Program-made: the position numbers and the translations under genes | Notes under the pieces: model-generated | Databases searched by the model: none | Seen by the model: only the letters and a program-made list of their open reading frames with translations | What the model was told of the DNA's origin: nothing | In this document: positions 42,228-50,921 of the stretch, one piece after another | How the letters are laid out: each line of letters begins with the position of its first letter | Position numbering within the stretch: position 1 is the stretch's first letter | Assembly: GCF_022601675.1 (NCBI RefSeq) | Contig: NZ_JAKVIL010000013.1 | Location: 62,001-126,000, forward strand | Direction of reading: 5' to 3' | Source: Ancylobacter gelatini | Lineage (GTDB): Bacteria > Pseudomonadota > Alphaproteobacteria > Rhizobiales > Xanthobacteraceae | DNA: 64,000 bases

Positions 42228-42908
42228 ATGAAGGACAGGCACGAGGACGCGGACGGGGAGGACTTCCTCGACCCCGCCCCGAAAGCGCTGAGCCAGATGG
42301 CCTATGACCGCCTGCTCGACCAGCTCATCAAGCGCGAGATCCCCGTCGGCTCGGTGCTGCAGGAGCGGCGTCTGGCGGAACAGCTGGATATTTCGCGCAC
42401 CCCGGTGCGCGAGGCGCTGAACCGGCTGGAGAGCGAAGGCTTCGTCACCCGCAAGCCCGGCCGTGTCCTCGTGGTCAAGGAGTTCTCCACCCGCGAGCTG
42501 ATCGAGACGCTGCATGTGCGCCAGATCATGGAGAGCGAGGCGATCTCGCTGGCCACGCCCCGCGTGCCCCTGGACGAGCTGGATGCGGTGGAGGCGCAGA
42601 TCAACCAACTGCTCGCCGCCCCGGCCCCGAGCGCCGAGGACGACTGGCAGGTCGACAGCCTTCTGCACCGCATGATCGCCACCCATAGCGGCAATGCCGT
42701 GCTGGCCGGCATGATCGAGGGGCTGCGGGTGAAGACCTACACCTTCAATCTCGACCGCGTTCCCGAACGCTTCGAGATCGGCCATCGCGAGCATCTCGTG
42801 ATGATCGACGCCCTGCGCCGTCGCAATCGCGACGCCGCCCGTGCCGCGATCCAGCAGCACATCGAGAACGTCAAACACAGCATCATCCTGAAACTCAGCA
42901 GTATTTGA
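42228..42908 (+). CDS. GntR-family regulator, FCD subfamily
   Basis: A 226-residue repressor. The winged helix shows VLQERRLAEQLDISRTPVREALNRLESEGFV; the FCD domain covers about residues 75-220 with DDWQVDSLLHRMIATHSGN and GHREHLVMIDALRRR. Its C-terminus (HIENVKHSIILKLSSI) resembles that of the regulator at 50922 (HIDNVKASIIRHLSTI), so they are paralogues. ATG 42228 follows GAGAG. The gene lies between importer and lyase genes in the same direction, suggesting it controls this operon. Confidence 0.91.
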   Translation: MKDRHEDADGEDFLDPAPKALSQMAYDRLLDQLIKREIPVGSVLQERRLAEQLDISRTPVREALNRLESEGFVTRKPGRVLVVKEFSTRELIETLHVRQIMESEAISLATPRVPLDELDAVEAQINQLLAAPAPSAEDDWQVDSLLHRMIATHSGNAVLAGMIEGLRVKTYTFNLDRVPERFEIGHREHLVMIDALRRRNRDAARAAIQQHIENVKHSIILKLSSI

Positions 42909-42916
42909 GGACGCAA

Positions 42917-43849
42917 ATGTCTCAGAAGAAAATAGATGAAACCACGCGCGGCGTGTACATCATCTCCCCGACCCCGTTCACGGAGGATGGACGGGTCGAC
43001 CTCGCCAGCACCGACACGCTGCTGGACTTCTATGACGAGAAGGGCGTGACCGGCATCACCATCCTCGGCGTGCTCGGCGAGGCCGGCAAGCTGACGCCAG
43101 AGGAATCCGCCCTGTTCCTCGACCATGTGATGAAGCGGGTGGATGGCACCAAGCCGATCGTGGTCGGCGCCACCAATCCCGGCACCGACAATCTCGTGCG
43201 CTTCGCCAACAGCGCCATGGAGAAGGGCGCCGCCGGCCTGATGATCGCGCCGCTGCCGGGGCTGAAGACCGACGATCAGGTCTACGCCTATTGGGAGGCG
43301 GTGCTCACGCGCCTCGGGCCGGACATCCCGGTCTGCTATCAGGACTACCCGCAGACCACGCAGGTCGTCACCTCGGTCCCGGTGCTGAACCGGCTGATCG
43401 ACGACTTCCCGAATTTCGTCATGCTCAAGCATGAGGAGGGCTCGGGCCTCTCCAAGATCACCAAGCTGCGCGAGCGCTCGGACGCCGGCAAGGGCCGGCG
43501 CGTGTCGATCCTCGTGGGCAATGGCGGGCTCTATCTGCCGCAGGAGCTGCGCCGCGGGGTCGACGGCGCCATGACCGGCTTCGCCTATCCCGAAATGCTG
43601 GTCGAGGTGGTCAACCGGTTCCACGCCGGCGAGGTCGAGGCGGCCGAAGACCTGTTCGACATCTACCTGCCGATCCTGCGCCATGAGCAGCAGCTCGGCT
43701 TCGGTCTCGCGGTGCGCAAGGAAATCCTGCGCCGTCGCGGTGCGATCGCCTGTTCCGCCACCCGCCATCCCGGCCCTAAGATGACCGCGCGGGACCATCA
43801 GGAACTCGACGAGCTGATGGCACGTCTCGCGATCAAGTTGGGGAAGTGA
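42917..43849 (+). CDS. Dihydrodipicolinate synthase-family lyase
   Basis: A 310-residue TIM-barrel aldolase. It shows ISPTPFTEDGRVD, ITILGVLGEAGKLTPEE (pyruvate-binding loop), catalytic Tyr in PVCYQDYPQTTQ and Schiff-base Lys171 in FVMLKHEEGSG. It differs strongly from the DapA-like protein at 17988. Relatives include 2-keto-3-deoxy sugar-acid lyases and 5-dehydro-4-deoxyglucarate dehydratase. ATG 42917 has TGAGGA upstream, eight bases after the GntR stop. With the SDR three bases downstream it may form a short pathway on a keto acid. Confidence 0.9.
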   Translation: MSQKKIDETTRGVYIISPTPFTEDGRVDLASTDTLLDFYDEKGVTGITILGVLGEAGKLTPEESALFLDHVMKRVDGTKPIVVGATNPGTDNLVRFANSAMEKGAAGLMIAPLPGLKTDDQVYAYWEAVLTRLGPDIPVCYQDYPQTTQVVTSVPVLNRLIDDFPNFVMLKHEEGSGLSKITKLRERSDAGKGRRVSILVGNGGLYLPQELRRGVDGAMTGFAYPEMLVEVVNRFHAGEVEAAEDLFDIYLPILRHEQQLGFGLAVRKEILRRRGAIACSATRHPGPKMTARDHQELDELMARLAIKLGK

Positions 43850-43852
43850 CTT

Positions 43853-44629
43853 ATGGATCTTGGATTGAAAGGCCGCACCGCGCTGGTGCTCGGCTCCAGC
43901 CGCGGGCTGGGCGAGGCGATCGCGCGCACGCTGGCGGGCGAGGGCGCGCGGGTCATCATCTGCGGGCGTAACGCCGGGCGGGTCGCGGAGGTGGCGGGCG
44001 AGATCCGCGCGAGCGGCGGCGATGCCGGCGAAATGGTGGTCGACCTCGCCAACCGCGCCGGCCTGCTGGCGGCGCTGGAGGGCTTTTCCGAGCCGGTCGA
44101 CATCCTGATCAACAATGGCGGCGGACCTCCGCCCGGCCCGGTGGCGCAGGCCACCGCCGAGCAGTGGAGCAAATCCTTCGAGGCCATGGTCGGCTCGCTG
44201 TTCGAGATCACGACGCGGCTGTTGCCGGGCATGCGCGCGCGCGGCTTCGGGCGGGTGATCAACCTCGTCTCCTCGGGCGTGGCGCAGCCGATCCCTAATC
44301 TGGGCCTGTCGAACGCGCTGCGCGCCTCGATCGTCGGCTGGGCCAAGACGCTGGCGGCGGAAGTCGCGGCGGAGGGCGTGACGGTGAACTGCGTGCTGCC
44401 CGGCCGCATCCACACCTCGCGCACCGACGAACTGGACGCCGCCGCCGCCAAACGCACGGGCGCCAGTGTCGAGGACGTGTCGAAGGCCTCGCGCGCGTCG
44501 ATCCCGATGGGACGCTACGGCGACCCGCAGGAATTCGCCGACGTGGTGACCTTCCTCGCCAGCGCGCGGGCGAGCTACGTCACCGGCTCGCAGATCCGCG
44601 TCGATGGCGGGATGATCCGGGGCCTGTGA
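43853..44629 (+). CDS. Short-chain dehydrogenase-fold protein lacking the canonical Tyr/Lys
   Basis: A 258-residue SDR-fold protein with the NAD(P)-binding LVLGSSRGLGEAIA and ILINNGGGPPPGP, Ser140/141 in INLVSSGVAQ and the C-terminal ASYVTGSQIRVDGG. The catalytic YxxxK segment reads SNALR (S153, R157), so the usual Tyr and Lys are missing. A whole SDR subgroup with NxGGPPPG and LSNALRxxxxGWAKTLA has this feature, so it is not simple decay. It follows the lyase after three bases and ends the operon. Confidence 0.88.
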   Translation: MDLGLKGRTALVLGSSRGLGEAIARTLAGEGARVIICGRNAGRVAEVAGEIRASGGDAGEMVVDLANRAGLLAALEGFSEPVDILINNGGGPPPGPVAQATAEQWSKSFEAMVGSLFEITTRLLPGMRARGFGRVINLVSSGVAQPIPNLGLSNALRASIVGWAKTLAAEVAAEGVTVNCVLPGRIHTSRTDELDAAAAKRTGASVEDVSKASRASIPMGRYGDPQEFADVVTFLASARASYVTGSQIRVDGGMIRGL

Positions 44630-44642
44630 CAGGCCCCACGGC

Positions 44643-44666
44643 CCCGGCGGGCGCTATCCCGCCGGG
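44643..44666. terminator. Hairpin between convergent genes
   Basis: A 9-bp stem (CCCGGCGGG and CCCGCCGGG) with a six-base loop lies 13 bp after the SDR stop and 21 bp from the opposing glycosyltransferase stop. The T-tract is poor, so it is a modest terminator candidate. Confidence 0.5.
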
Positions 44667-44687
44667 TGTCCTTTGGTGTGGCCGGCG

Positions 44688-45614
44688 TTACCCGATCTGC
44701 GAGACGATCGCCTGCAGCCGCTCGACCAGTCCCGATTCCTTGAGGTGGCGCTCGAACGTCATCGGAAGCGGATCGGTGTCCATGTTGGTGGGCCAATCGG
44801 TCGTCGCGGGCAGACTGCGGAACAGGTCGTCCGAGCTGCCCCACGCGGCCTTGATGCCGTATTTCTCCGCCGTAAACCGATTCATCGCCTGCTCATTGGC
44901 GAGTATGCGCCCGCCGATAGCCGCATATTCCAGCATCTTGGTCGGTGTCTGGAAGATGTGGGGCGCGTGGTTGGGGAAGTAGGAGACCGTTACATTCGAG
45001 TCCAGAACATAGTCGAACACCTGCCGCTGGGGCACAGGGCCGGTGAAGCGTACATTTGGTTGGTCGCGATAGCGCTCGACCAGATAGGGTTCGGGCTGGC
45101 CGACCATGAGCAGCGTTTTGTCCTGGGGCACATGCCGCAGGAAGCTGTCCACCATGACCTCGATCTTGCGTTCGGCTTTCATCGCGCCGACGTAGCAGAA
45201 ATCGTAGCTGAACACGTCCGGGTCGGTCTTGTGATACTCGAGAACGGCTGTGGAAATGGCGACATCGAGCAGATAGGTATCGACCCGATCGAAGAAATGG
45301 AGGCGGTCGGCTATCGAGGGCTGGATGATCCGGATATCCGGGCGGGCGTTCAGCCGCTCCTTGATCCGGTCCTTGAACCACGCGCCACGGCCCAGCGACA
45401 GCGAGCGGTAATCATGAATGGTGCAGGCGGCGGCCAGCTTCTTGGGGTAATAACCCATCATATGCCAGCAGATGGAACGCCCCAAATCCGGCTTCTGAGA
45501 TGCCGTTTCGAAGGAAGCTTCTTCCATTTCATAAGTGTCTGAATAGCATTCCTTCATCGCTTTGACGAGAGGATACATAGCTTTGCTATCATGAACAAAG
45601 TATATTTTTTGCAT
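44688..45614 (-). CDS. Glycosyltransferase-like protein (GT-B fold)
   Basis: A 308-residue protein with a GT4-like C-terminal half: KTLLMVGQPEPYLVERY, RFTGPVPQRQVFDYVLDSNVTVSYFPN and TPTKMLEYAAIGGRILANEQAMN, where the Glu in KMLEYAA is the nucleotide-sugar contact. The N-terminal acceptor domain is short (MQKIYFVHDSKAMYPL). It probably transfers a sugar to a surface polysaccharide precursor. It starts in an AT-rich gap and is the first gene of the polysaccharide patch. The Shine-Dalgarno match is weak. Confidence 0.78.
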   Translation of the reverse strand: MQKIYFVHDSKAMYPLVKAMKECYSDTYEMEEASFETASQKPDLGRSICWHMMGYYPKKLAAACTIHDYRSLSLGRGAWFKDRIKERLNARPDIRIIQPSIADRLHFFDRVDTYLLDVAISTAVLEYHKTDPDVFSYDFCYVGAMKAERKIEVMVDSFLRHVPQDKTLLMVGQPEPYLVERYRDQPNVRFTGPVPQRQVFDYVLDSNVTVSYFPNHAPHIFQTPTKMLEYAAIGGRILANEQAMNRFTAEKYGIKAAWGSSDDLFRSLPATTDWPTNMDTDPLPMTFERHLKESGLVERLQAIVSQIG

Positions 45615-45987
45615 TCGCCGTCAATCCAATTTAAAAATACTCAAATATAATCAGTGCGCCTGCCGTCATCTCGGTGCGAAGCAAAGGCCGTAAAAATCGC
45701 AGACGGCGCTATCCGCACGGAGAAAATAGGTAGCGACAGTATGACGATTGGCCTGCCGACGGCAAAGAAATTGATCCGAGCCGCGAACGGAGGGTGTCGC
45801 GTTAACGTCGGTCGTTCTAGGCTGTTGCGCGTAATGAGCGGATATGAGCAATTTGGTAGAGTCGCGTATGTTCACCTTGCGGTCTCAGTAGGTGCCTTCT
45901 GATAAGCGATCAGCTTCCTTAAATGCATACTGAATAATTTATTATATAATGCAATTCATAAATTATATATGCCAATATTAATCTAAT
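45615..45987. other. AT-rich noncoding gap
   Basis: This 373-bp gap between divergent glycosyltransferase genes is far AT-richer than the flanks, especially 45615-45655 and 45915-45987. Short open frames on both strands (about 45654-45902 and 45666-45875) lack ribosome sites and recognisable similarity, so I do not call them genes. It presumably holds the divergent promoters, and its composition marks it as foreign or recombined DNA. Confidence 0.6.
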
Positions 45988-47181
45988 ATGATGGAATTTT
46001 TGATGAAAAGTAAAAAAATAATCTATCTCGTTACGTCGTTTGCGGGTCGATCCACCGGGATAGGTGGTCATTATCGCTCGATGAAGACCATAGCTACTGC
46101 GTATAGTGCCGAGAATTCCGAAGACGCTGTGAAGATGATCAATGTCGGCAGTATTGATCCTATTGCGTTGAGGGGTAGCGATATAGATTACAGGCATGTG
46201 GTTTTTGAGAATTGGAATTATATTTCAATAAAAAATATTGTGGATGAATTATTAAAAGAAAACGCTACACATATACATGTTTTCGATAAAATTGCATTCT
46301 TATTGGCAAATGAAGTTGCAGAAAGATCGGGGTGTCGAGTCTACATTACAAAGCCGGGTGGTCCGAGGCCGCGAATGTATTATCCTGCTGCCGACAATAT
46401 TTTTGTTTTCTCTCAGGAAGATGTCGATTATTTTTATAATCGTGCAAAATTCAAGAATTCCAATATTCATTATCTCCCACAGCGCGTTCTTGCCCCCTCT
46501 TTGAAAGGGGCCGGTGCGATGGATCTGGCGCGGGAGGTCGGAGTGGGTCGGCTGAAGATTTTCCGCATCGCCCGTATCTCTCACGTTTACCTGAAGTCAA
46601 TTCTCGGCACCTTGAAGCTCGCGGCCGAATCTCGCGCTCGCGGCGTCGATGCCAGCGCCGTTATCATTGGCTACATACAAGATAAGGAGGCTTATGATCA
46701 GGTGGTCGCTGCGGCGGACAAGAGCGACTTCGTTTTCGTCGACCTGAAATACACTAAGAATGCGTCGGACTTCCTGCCGGCAGCCGATGTCGTTGTGGCC
46801 ACGGGGCGTGGCGTTATGGAAGCGGCCATGCTGGGGAAACCGATTTTCTGCCCAATCTCCAATGATGATATGCCGTTGCCTATGCGGGCCGATACTTTCA
46901 AATTGTTGTTCGATAGGAATTTTTCGGGTCGATCGGTCGCGCCCGACGACATGATTGTCCAATGCCGAGAAGAATACTCGAAGCTGGCAGAGCCGGCCCA
47001 CGTCGCAGAACTCGGCGCATTTTCCAAGAAAATGGCCGATGAATTCTTCGATGTCGTGAAGGTGATACCAAAGTATAGAGAAATATACGATTTTTCGACT
47101 AAATGCTCCTCTATATCATTCTCCGATAAATTCATGATGTACTTCGAGCTCTATAGAACCATCGGCCAAGCTGTTCGCTAG
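45988..47181 (+). CDS. Putative glycosyltransferase, AT-rich gene of foreign character
   Basis: A 397-residue protein, probably GT-B fold. The N-terminus reads KKIIYLVTSFAGRSTGIGGHYRS, a Gly-rich loop as in nucleotide-sugar transferases, and the C-terminal half has FLPAADVVVATGRGVMEAAMLGKPIF, like the donor site of GT1/GT4 enzymes. No exact family is recognised. The first 500 bases and last 100 are AT-rich with A/T-ending codons, while 46500-47050 is closer to the local GC level, a mosaic. ATG 45988 is the longest start; 46003 (MKSKKII) is equally plausible. It probably acts in surface polysaccharide synthesis. Confidence 0.72.
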   Translation: MMEFLMKSKKIIYLVTSFAGRSTGIGGHYRSMKTIATAYSAENSEDAVKMINVGSIDPIALRGSDIDYRHVVFENWNYISIKNIVDELLKENATHIHVFDKIAFLLANEVAERSGCRVYITKPGGPRPRMYYPAADNIFVFSQEDVDYFYNRAKFKNSNIHYLPQRVLAPSLKGAGAMDLAREVGVGRLKIFRIARISHVYLKSILGTLKLAAESRARGVDASAVIIGYIQDKEAYDQVVAAADKSDFVFVDLKYTKNASDFLPAADVVVATGRGVMEAAMLGKPIFCPISNDDMPLPMRADTFKLLFDRNFSGRSVAPDDMIVQCREEYSKLAEPAHVAELGAFSKKMADEFFDVVKVIPKYREIYDFSTKCSSISFSDKFMMYFELYRTIGQAVR

Positions 47182-47288
47182 AGCATTTTCTTGCGAAAAT
47201 AGATGAACTTTCGCGACAAAATCGGCTGGTGTGCGCGAGCGAATCGCCTTGAACGGCGCGGCTGGCGCTCGGGGGCGTTGCGGCCCGC

Positions 47289-48509
47289 GTGGTCAGCCTG
47301 TGCACGGTGCCGATCCTGGCGCGTCTCTATACGCCTGCCGATTACGGGCTTGTCGCGGTCTATGCCGCACTGGTGCAGATGCTGCTGCCGCTGGTGTCGC
47401 TGCGCTACCCGATGGCGATCCCGCTGCCGCGCCGCGACGAAATGGCGCTCAACCTGTTCGCCCTGTCGGGCCTGCTCACGCTGGGTGTCGGCGGCCTCGT
47501 CTGCGTCGCGCTGATCTTCGTCGGGCCATGGTTGCTCGACCTGTTCTCCGCGCAGGCGCTGGCGCCATGGTGGTTCCTGCTGCCCATCGGCTTGCTGATG
47601 GCGGGCTTTTCCGAAATCCTGAACGCCTGGGCGACACGCCGGCGGGCCTACCAGTTGATGGCCATGAATTCGATCGTCGCCGTTCTCGTTGGCGATGGAC
47701 TGAAGCTTGTTCTGGGCTTCCTGGGCATTCGGCCATTGGGGCTGCTGTTCGGGCAGATGGCAAACCAGAGCGGAGGTATTCTGCGCTTTACCCAGGTTTT
47801 CTTCAAGAATTTCCGCCGGATTCCCCAGGTCGTGACGAGGAGCCGGCTGCTCTTCATCGCCTCGTTCTACAAAGACTATCCGATATACCGGCTGCCGTTG
47901 CAGATCATCCTGGTCTTCACGATGCAGGCGCCGCTGCTGTACACCGCCAAGTTCTATGGCATCGCCGTGTCCGGGCAGCTCGGCCTCGCTCTGACCATGC
48001 TGGCGCTGCCCATCAGCATTATCGGCCAATCCATCGGCCGGGCCTACTATGCCGAGGTCGCGCAGCTGGGGCGCAATCGGCCTGACCAGATCTTTTCGGT
48101 GACCGTCAAGATTCAGCTGCTTCTTCTCGCGGCGAGCATCGTTCCCACGCTCGGACTGATGTTTTTCGGGCCGACGATCTTTCGTATCGCGTTCGGCTCC
48201 CAATGGGAGACCGCTGGACATTATGCGTCCTTGCTGTCGATCTACATATTTCTCCAGTTTACATCGTCGCCTCTGATGCAGCTGTTGAATGTTTACAACA
48301 GGCAGCGGGCGTTTCTTGTCATGAATGTCGTCAGGGCCGTCGCATTCATTGCGATGTGCGTTGCCGTTACCTACTTCGATCTGTCTGCCGAAAATTATGT
48401 AAGGATTTACAGCCTTCAGATGGTGCTGTTCTACGCTGGATCGAGCATTTATATTATTTATGTGGCCTACCAGCTCAAGAACAGCCGCGCGATATCGTCA
48501 GCGCGGTGA
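47289..48509 (+). CDS. Wzx-type polysaccharide flippase, 5' end uncertain
   Basis: Inner-membrane protein of about 406 residues with 11 or more hydrophobic helices, matching the O-antigen/exopolysaccharide flippase (MATE-like) family: TVPILARLYTPADYGLVAVYAALVQMLLPL, LRYPMAIPLPRRDEMALNLF and FYGIAVSGQLGLALTMLALP. The only start in frame is the GTG at 47289, without a good ribosome site, and family similarity extends upstream to an in-frame stop at 47250. A second frame from 47231 supplies a plausible N-terminus (VRERIALNGA), so a one-base frameshift near 47255-47275 may have split the gene. It would move lipid-linked sugars across the membrane. Confidence 0.75.
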   Translation: MVSLCTVPILARLYTPADYGLVAVYAALVQMLLPLVSLRYPMAIPLPRRDEMALNLFALSGLLTLGVGGLVCVALIFVGPWLLDLFSAQALAPWWFLLPIGLLMAGFSEILNAWATRRRAYQLMAMNSIVAVLVGDGLKLVLGFLGIRPLGLLFGQMANQSGGILRFTQVFFKNFRRIPQVVTRSRLLFIASFYKDYPIYRLPLQIILVFTMQAPLLYTAKFYGIAVSGQLGLALTMLALPISIIGQSIGRAYYAEVAQLGRNRPDQIFSVTVKIQLLLLAASIVPTLGLMFFGPTIFRIAFGSQWETAGHYASLLSIYIFLQFTSSPLMQLLNVYNRQRAFLVMNVVRAVAFIAMCVAVTYFDLSAENYVRIYSLQMVLFYAGSSIYIIYVAYQLKNSRAISSAR

Positions 48510-48547
48510 GCCCGTCGCCCGTGAAAGGCGGCCTCGGAATCGCGCCG

Positions 48548-50659
48548 TCACATATAGGACCCGACCTTTCGCAGCTCGATCGTCGCGACCGCCTCCGGCT
48601 GTGACGCGGCCACTCCGGTCCGGTTGCACCATGTCACGGTAACCGTGCCCGGCGCGCTGACCTCGGCCGTCATCTGCAGGCCATTGAGCCCGGCCCGGTA
48701 GCGAACGGTGACCTCATCGCCGAAGGCGGCGCCGGCCAGCTCCGTGGTGAAGGTGTGGCATTGCGCGTCGGCGAGCGAGAATTCCGGGATCGAGCCGGAC
48801 CAGACCGAGAGCTGGCCTTCATTGCCGGACACCAGGGGCTCGCTCCGCTCGGCCTTGACGATCCTAGCGTCGGTCTGTCGAAACCGGTTGCCGGTGACGG
48901 TGGTGTCGGTGCTGCCGTCGAGATCGATGCCGATGTCGCAATTGAGGATGCGGTTGCCCTCGATGCTTCCGCCGGGCATCTCGGAATATTCGATGCCCTT
49001 GGAGAAGCCGTCGACCGTGTTGCCCTGATAGTCGCCCGGCTCTCCGCGATTGCACAATATGCCGATCGAGCCGGGAATCTTGTCCATGTTCACAAGGTGA
49101 TTGTCGGTGGCTGTCACCCGGCACGGCGACGCGACGTGGATGCCGGTCCTGAGCGGGGCGCGGAAGATGTTGCCACTCAGGATGACACGCTCCCCGCCGC
49201 CGATCAGCAGGACGCCGCTCTGCATCGTGGCGGTGGTGTCGGCGGCGACGAAGCTGTTATTGGTCGCCTTGGCGATCAGGCTGCGCCAGTGCCGCGCGCC
49301 TTGAACGCAGATGCCGGCGCGGGCGGTCGAGCCGGCGAGCAGATAGACGCTGTTGTCGGAGATCGTGGTGCCGACCTGGCTGCCATACAGCATGAACGGG
49401 CCGCGCTGCGGCCGCCACGAGCCGCCCTGGGTGTCCGCCTCGGTCCGCGACCAGATCACCGTGTTGTTGGAGACCTGGGAGGCGCGCGAGAGGATGATCG
49501 CGAAGGCCCACCATGTGGCGTCGGCGACCACATTGCCGGAAGCGACGAAGCCGGTGCAGCCCTCATTGACGATCCCGCGCCGGAACTGCCCCCAGATCAC
49601 GTTTCCCGTGACCGTGATCATGGCATCATTGTGCGGAGCTGAAGTCTTCTCATATTTTCTCAGCGATTCGGCGTGGATGCCGACGCGGCCGTCATGGCCT
49701 TCCGCCAGATTGACGATGTTGCCGACGATGGTGGCCTGCGCGCCCCAGGTCACGATGCCGTCGCCGCGATCCTCCTTGCCGGCCCCGAGGCAGTCCTTGC
49801 AGCGGTTGCCGATGATGCGCGTGCTGTAGAACTCGCCATTGGAGCGCACGGCGATGGCGTTCTGGAAATACTCGATGAAGTTGCCTTCGATCAGCACCTC
49901 GTTCGCCTGGATTTCGATGCCGTAGCTGCGGCCGCCGGTGGCGCTCTGGAGCTTGTCGGGGTTGGTCATCCGAAGGCCGCGAATTTCGGTGCCGTCGGCG
50001 GTGATGCGGATGGCGGCCTTCCTCTCGATGCCGGCGACGAAGCGCAGCAGGCCGGAGCCTTCCAGTTGCAGGCGCTTGCCGATCACGAGACCATCGGTCA
50101 GGTCGATGGTCCATTCCGCGGGATTGTGGATGCAGCTGCCGGCAGGAACCTTGTCGAGCATGGCCTGATAGGAGGTGGCGTCGGTGACGTTCCACGCGCG
50201 TGGATCGTGCTTTCCACCGGAGGGCAGCACATAGAGCTTGAGGCCGCTGGCGGTGGTGACATGGTGATCCTGCGCGGACGGATCCGCCACCTCCCATGAC
50301 AATTGCTCGCGGCGCGCGAACACGACCTCGCCGGCTGACAGTGCCGGCGTTTGCCCCGCGTTCTCGAACAGGTCGCGCGCGCTGCCGATCTGGGTGGCGG
50401 CCTGGCTCTCCCGAGTGTTCTGCGCGGTGACGACAGCCTGCTTCGCCTCGTCCGGCGGCGTCTGCCCGCCCGCTGCCGGCTCGGCCGGGGTGTCGTCGAC
50501 GGCGGCGAGCAGGGTTTGACGGAGCTTGTTGATCTCCTCGGAGTTCTGCGCGTCCGGACGGAAGAGGGGAGAGGCCGCGAGCGCGGCGGAAGGGGCGAGG
50601 CCAAGGAGCAGGGCGCTGGCCGTCAGGGCTCGTCGCGAGCAGGTGAAGTCTTCGTCCAT
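48548..50659 (-). CDS. Secreted right-handed parallel beta-helix protein
   Basis: A 703-residue protein with an N-terminal twin-arginine-like signal (CSRRALTASALLLGLAPSAALA), a linker rich in Ala/Glu/Gln (about 35-110) and a long beta-helix (about 170-600). The rungs repeat as GIEIQANEVLIEGNFIEYF, TIVGNIVNL, TVTGNVIWG, VSNNTVIWS, TISDNSVYLL, VILSGNIFRA and TVTGNRFRQ. Such folds are found in pectate lyases, alginate epimerases and surface-associated polysaccharide enzymes. A small beta domain forms the C-terminus. No catalytic triad can be assigned. Convergent to the flippase gene, it may trim or modify the exported polysaccharide. Confidence 0.78.
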   Translation of the reverse strand: MDEDFTCSRRALTASALLLGLAPSAALAASPLFRPDAQNSEEINKLRQTLLAAVDDTPAEPAAGGQTPPDEAKQAVVTAQNTRESQAATQIGSARDLFENAGQTPALSAGEVVFARREQLSWEVADPSAQDHHVTTASGLKLYVLPSGGKHDPRAWNVTDATSYQAMLDKVPAGSCIHNPAEWTIDLTDGLVIGKRLQLEGSGLLRFVAGIERKAAIRITADGTEIRGLRMTNPDKLQSATGGRSYGIEIQANEVLIEGNFIEYFQNAIAVRSNGEFYSTRIIGNRCKDCLGAGKEDRGDGIVTWGAQATIVGNIVNLAEGHDGRVGIHAESLRKYEKTSAPHNDAMITVTGNVIWGQFRRGIVNEGCTGFVASGNVVADATWWAFAIILSRASQVSNNTVIWSRTEADTQGGSWRPQRGPFMLYGSQVGTTISDNSVYLLAGSTARAGICVQGARHWRSLIAKATNNSFVAADTTATMQSGVLLIGGGERVILSGNIFRAPLRTGIHVASPCRVTATDNHLVNMDKIPGSIGILCNRGEPGDYQGNTVDGFSKGIEYSEMPGGSIEGNRILNCDIGIDLDGSTDTTVTGNRFRQTDARIVKAERSEPLVSGNEGQLSVWSGSIPEFSLADAQCHTFTTELAGAAFGDEVTVRYRAGLNGLQMTAEVSAPGTVTVTWCNRTGVAASQPEAVATIELRKVGSYM

Positions 50660-50921
50660 TCACACGTCCCTTGATAGGCCCCGGGATACGGGCCTGCGGA
50701 TGGGCGGTGCGTGGTCCCGTACGGTTCACGGCCGCCCGGCCCGGCAGATACACGCCAGGAGACAGAGGTCGAACCACGCCTGTGGAACGGTAGCACATCG
50801 CAAAAGTGGGGCGACGGTCGGGAGGCCGGATCAAGTCGGGTTGAACGCGGCCAGGCGTCGCGCCATGTGCCGCGAAACCGCGACGGCGCCGGATTCGCGG
50901 CGGTGCCCCGCCCGCCGTCGG

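Noticed and set aside
45654..45902. Short open frames in the AT-rich gap (82 and 69 residues)
   Set aside because: They overlap each other on opposite strands, lack ribosome sites and show no similarity pattern.
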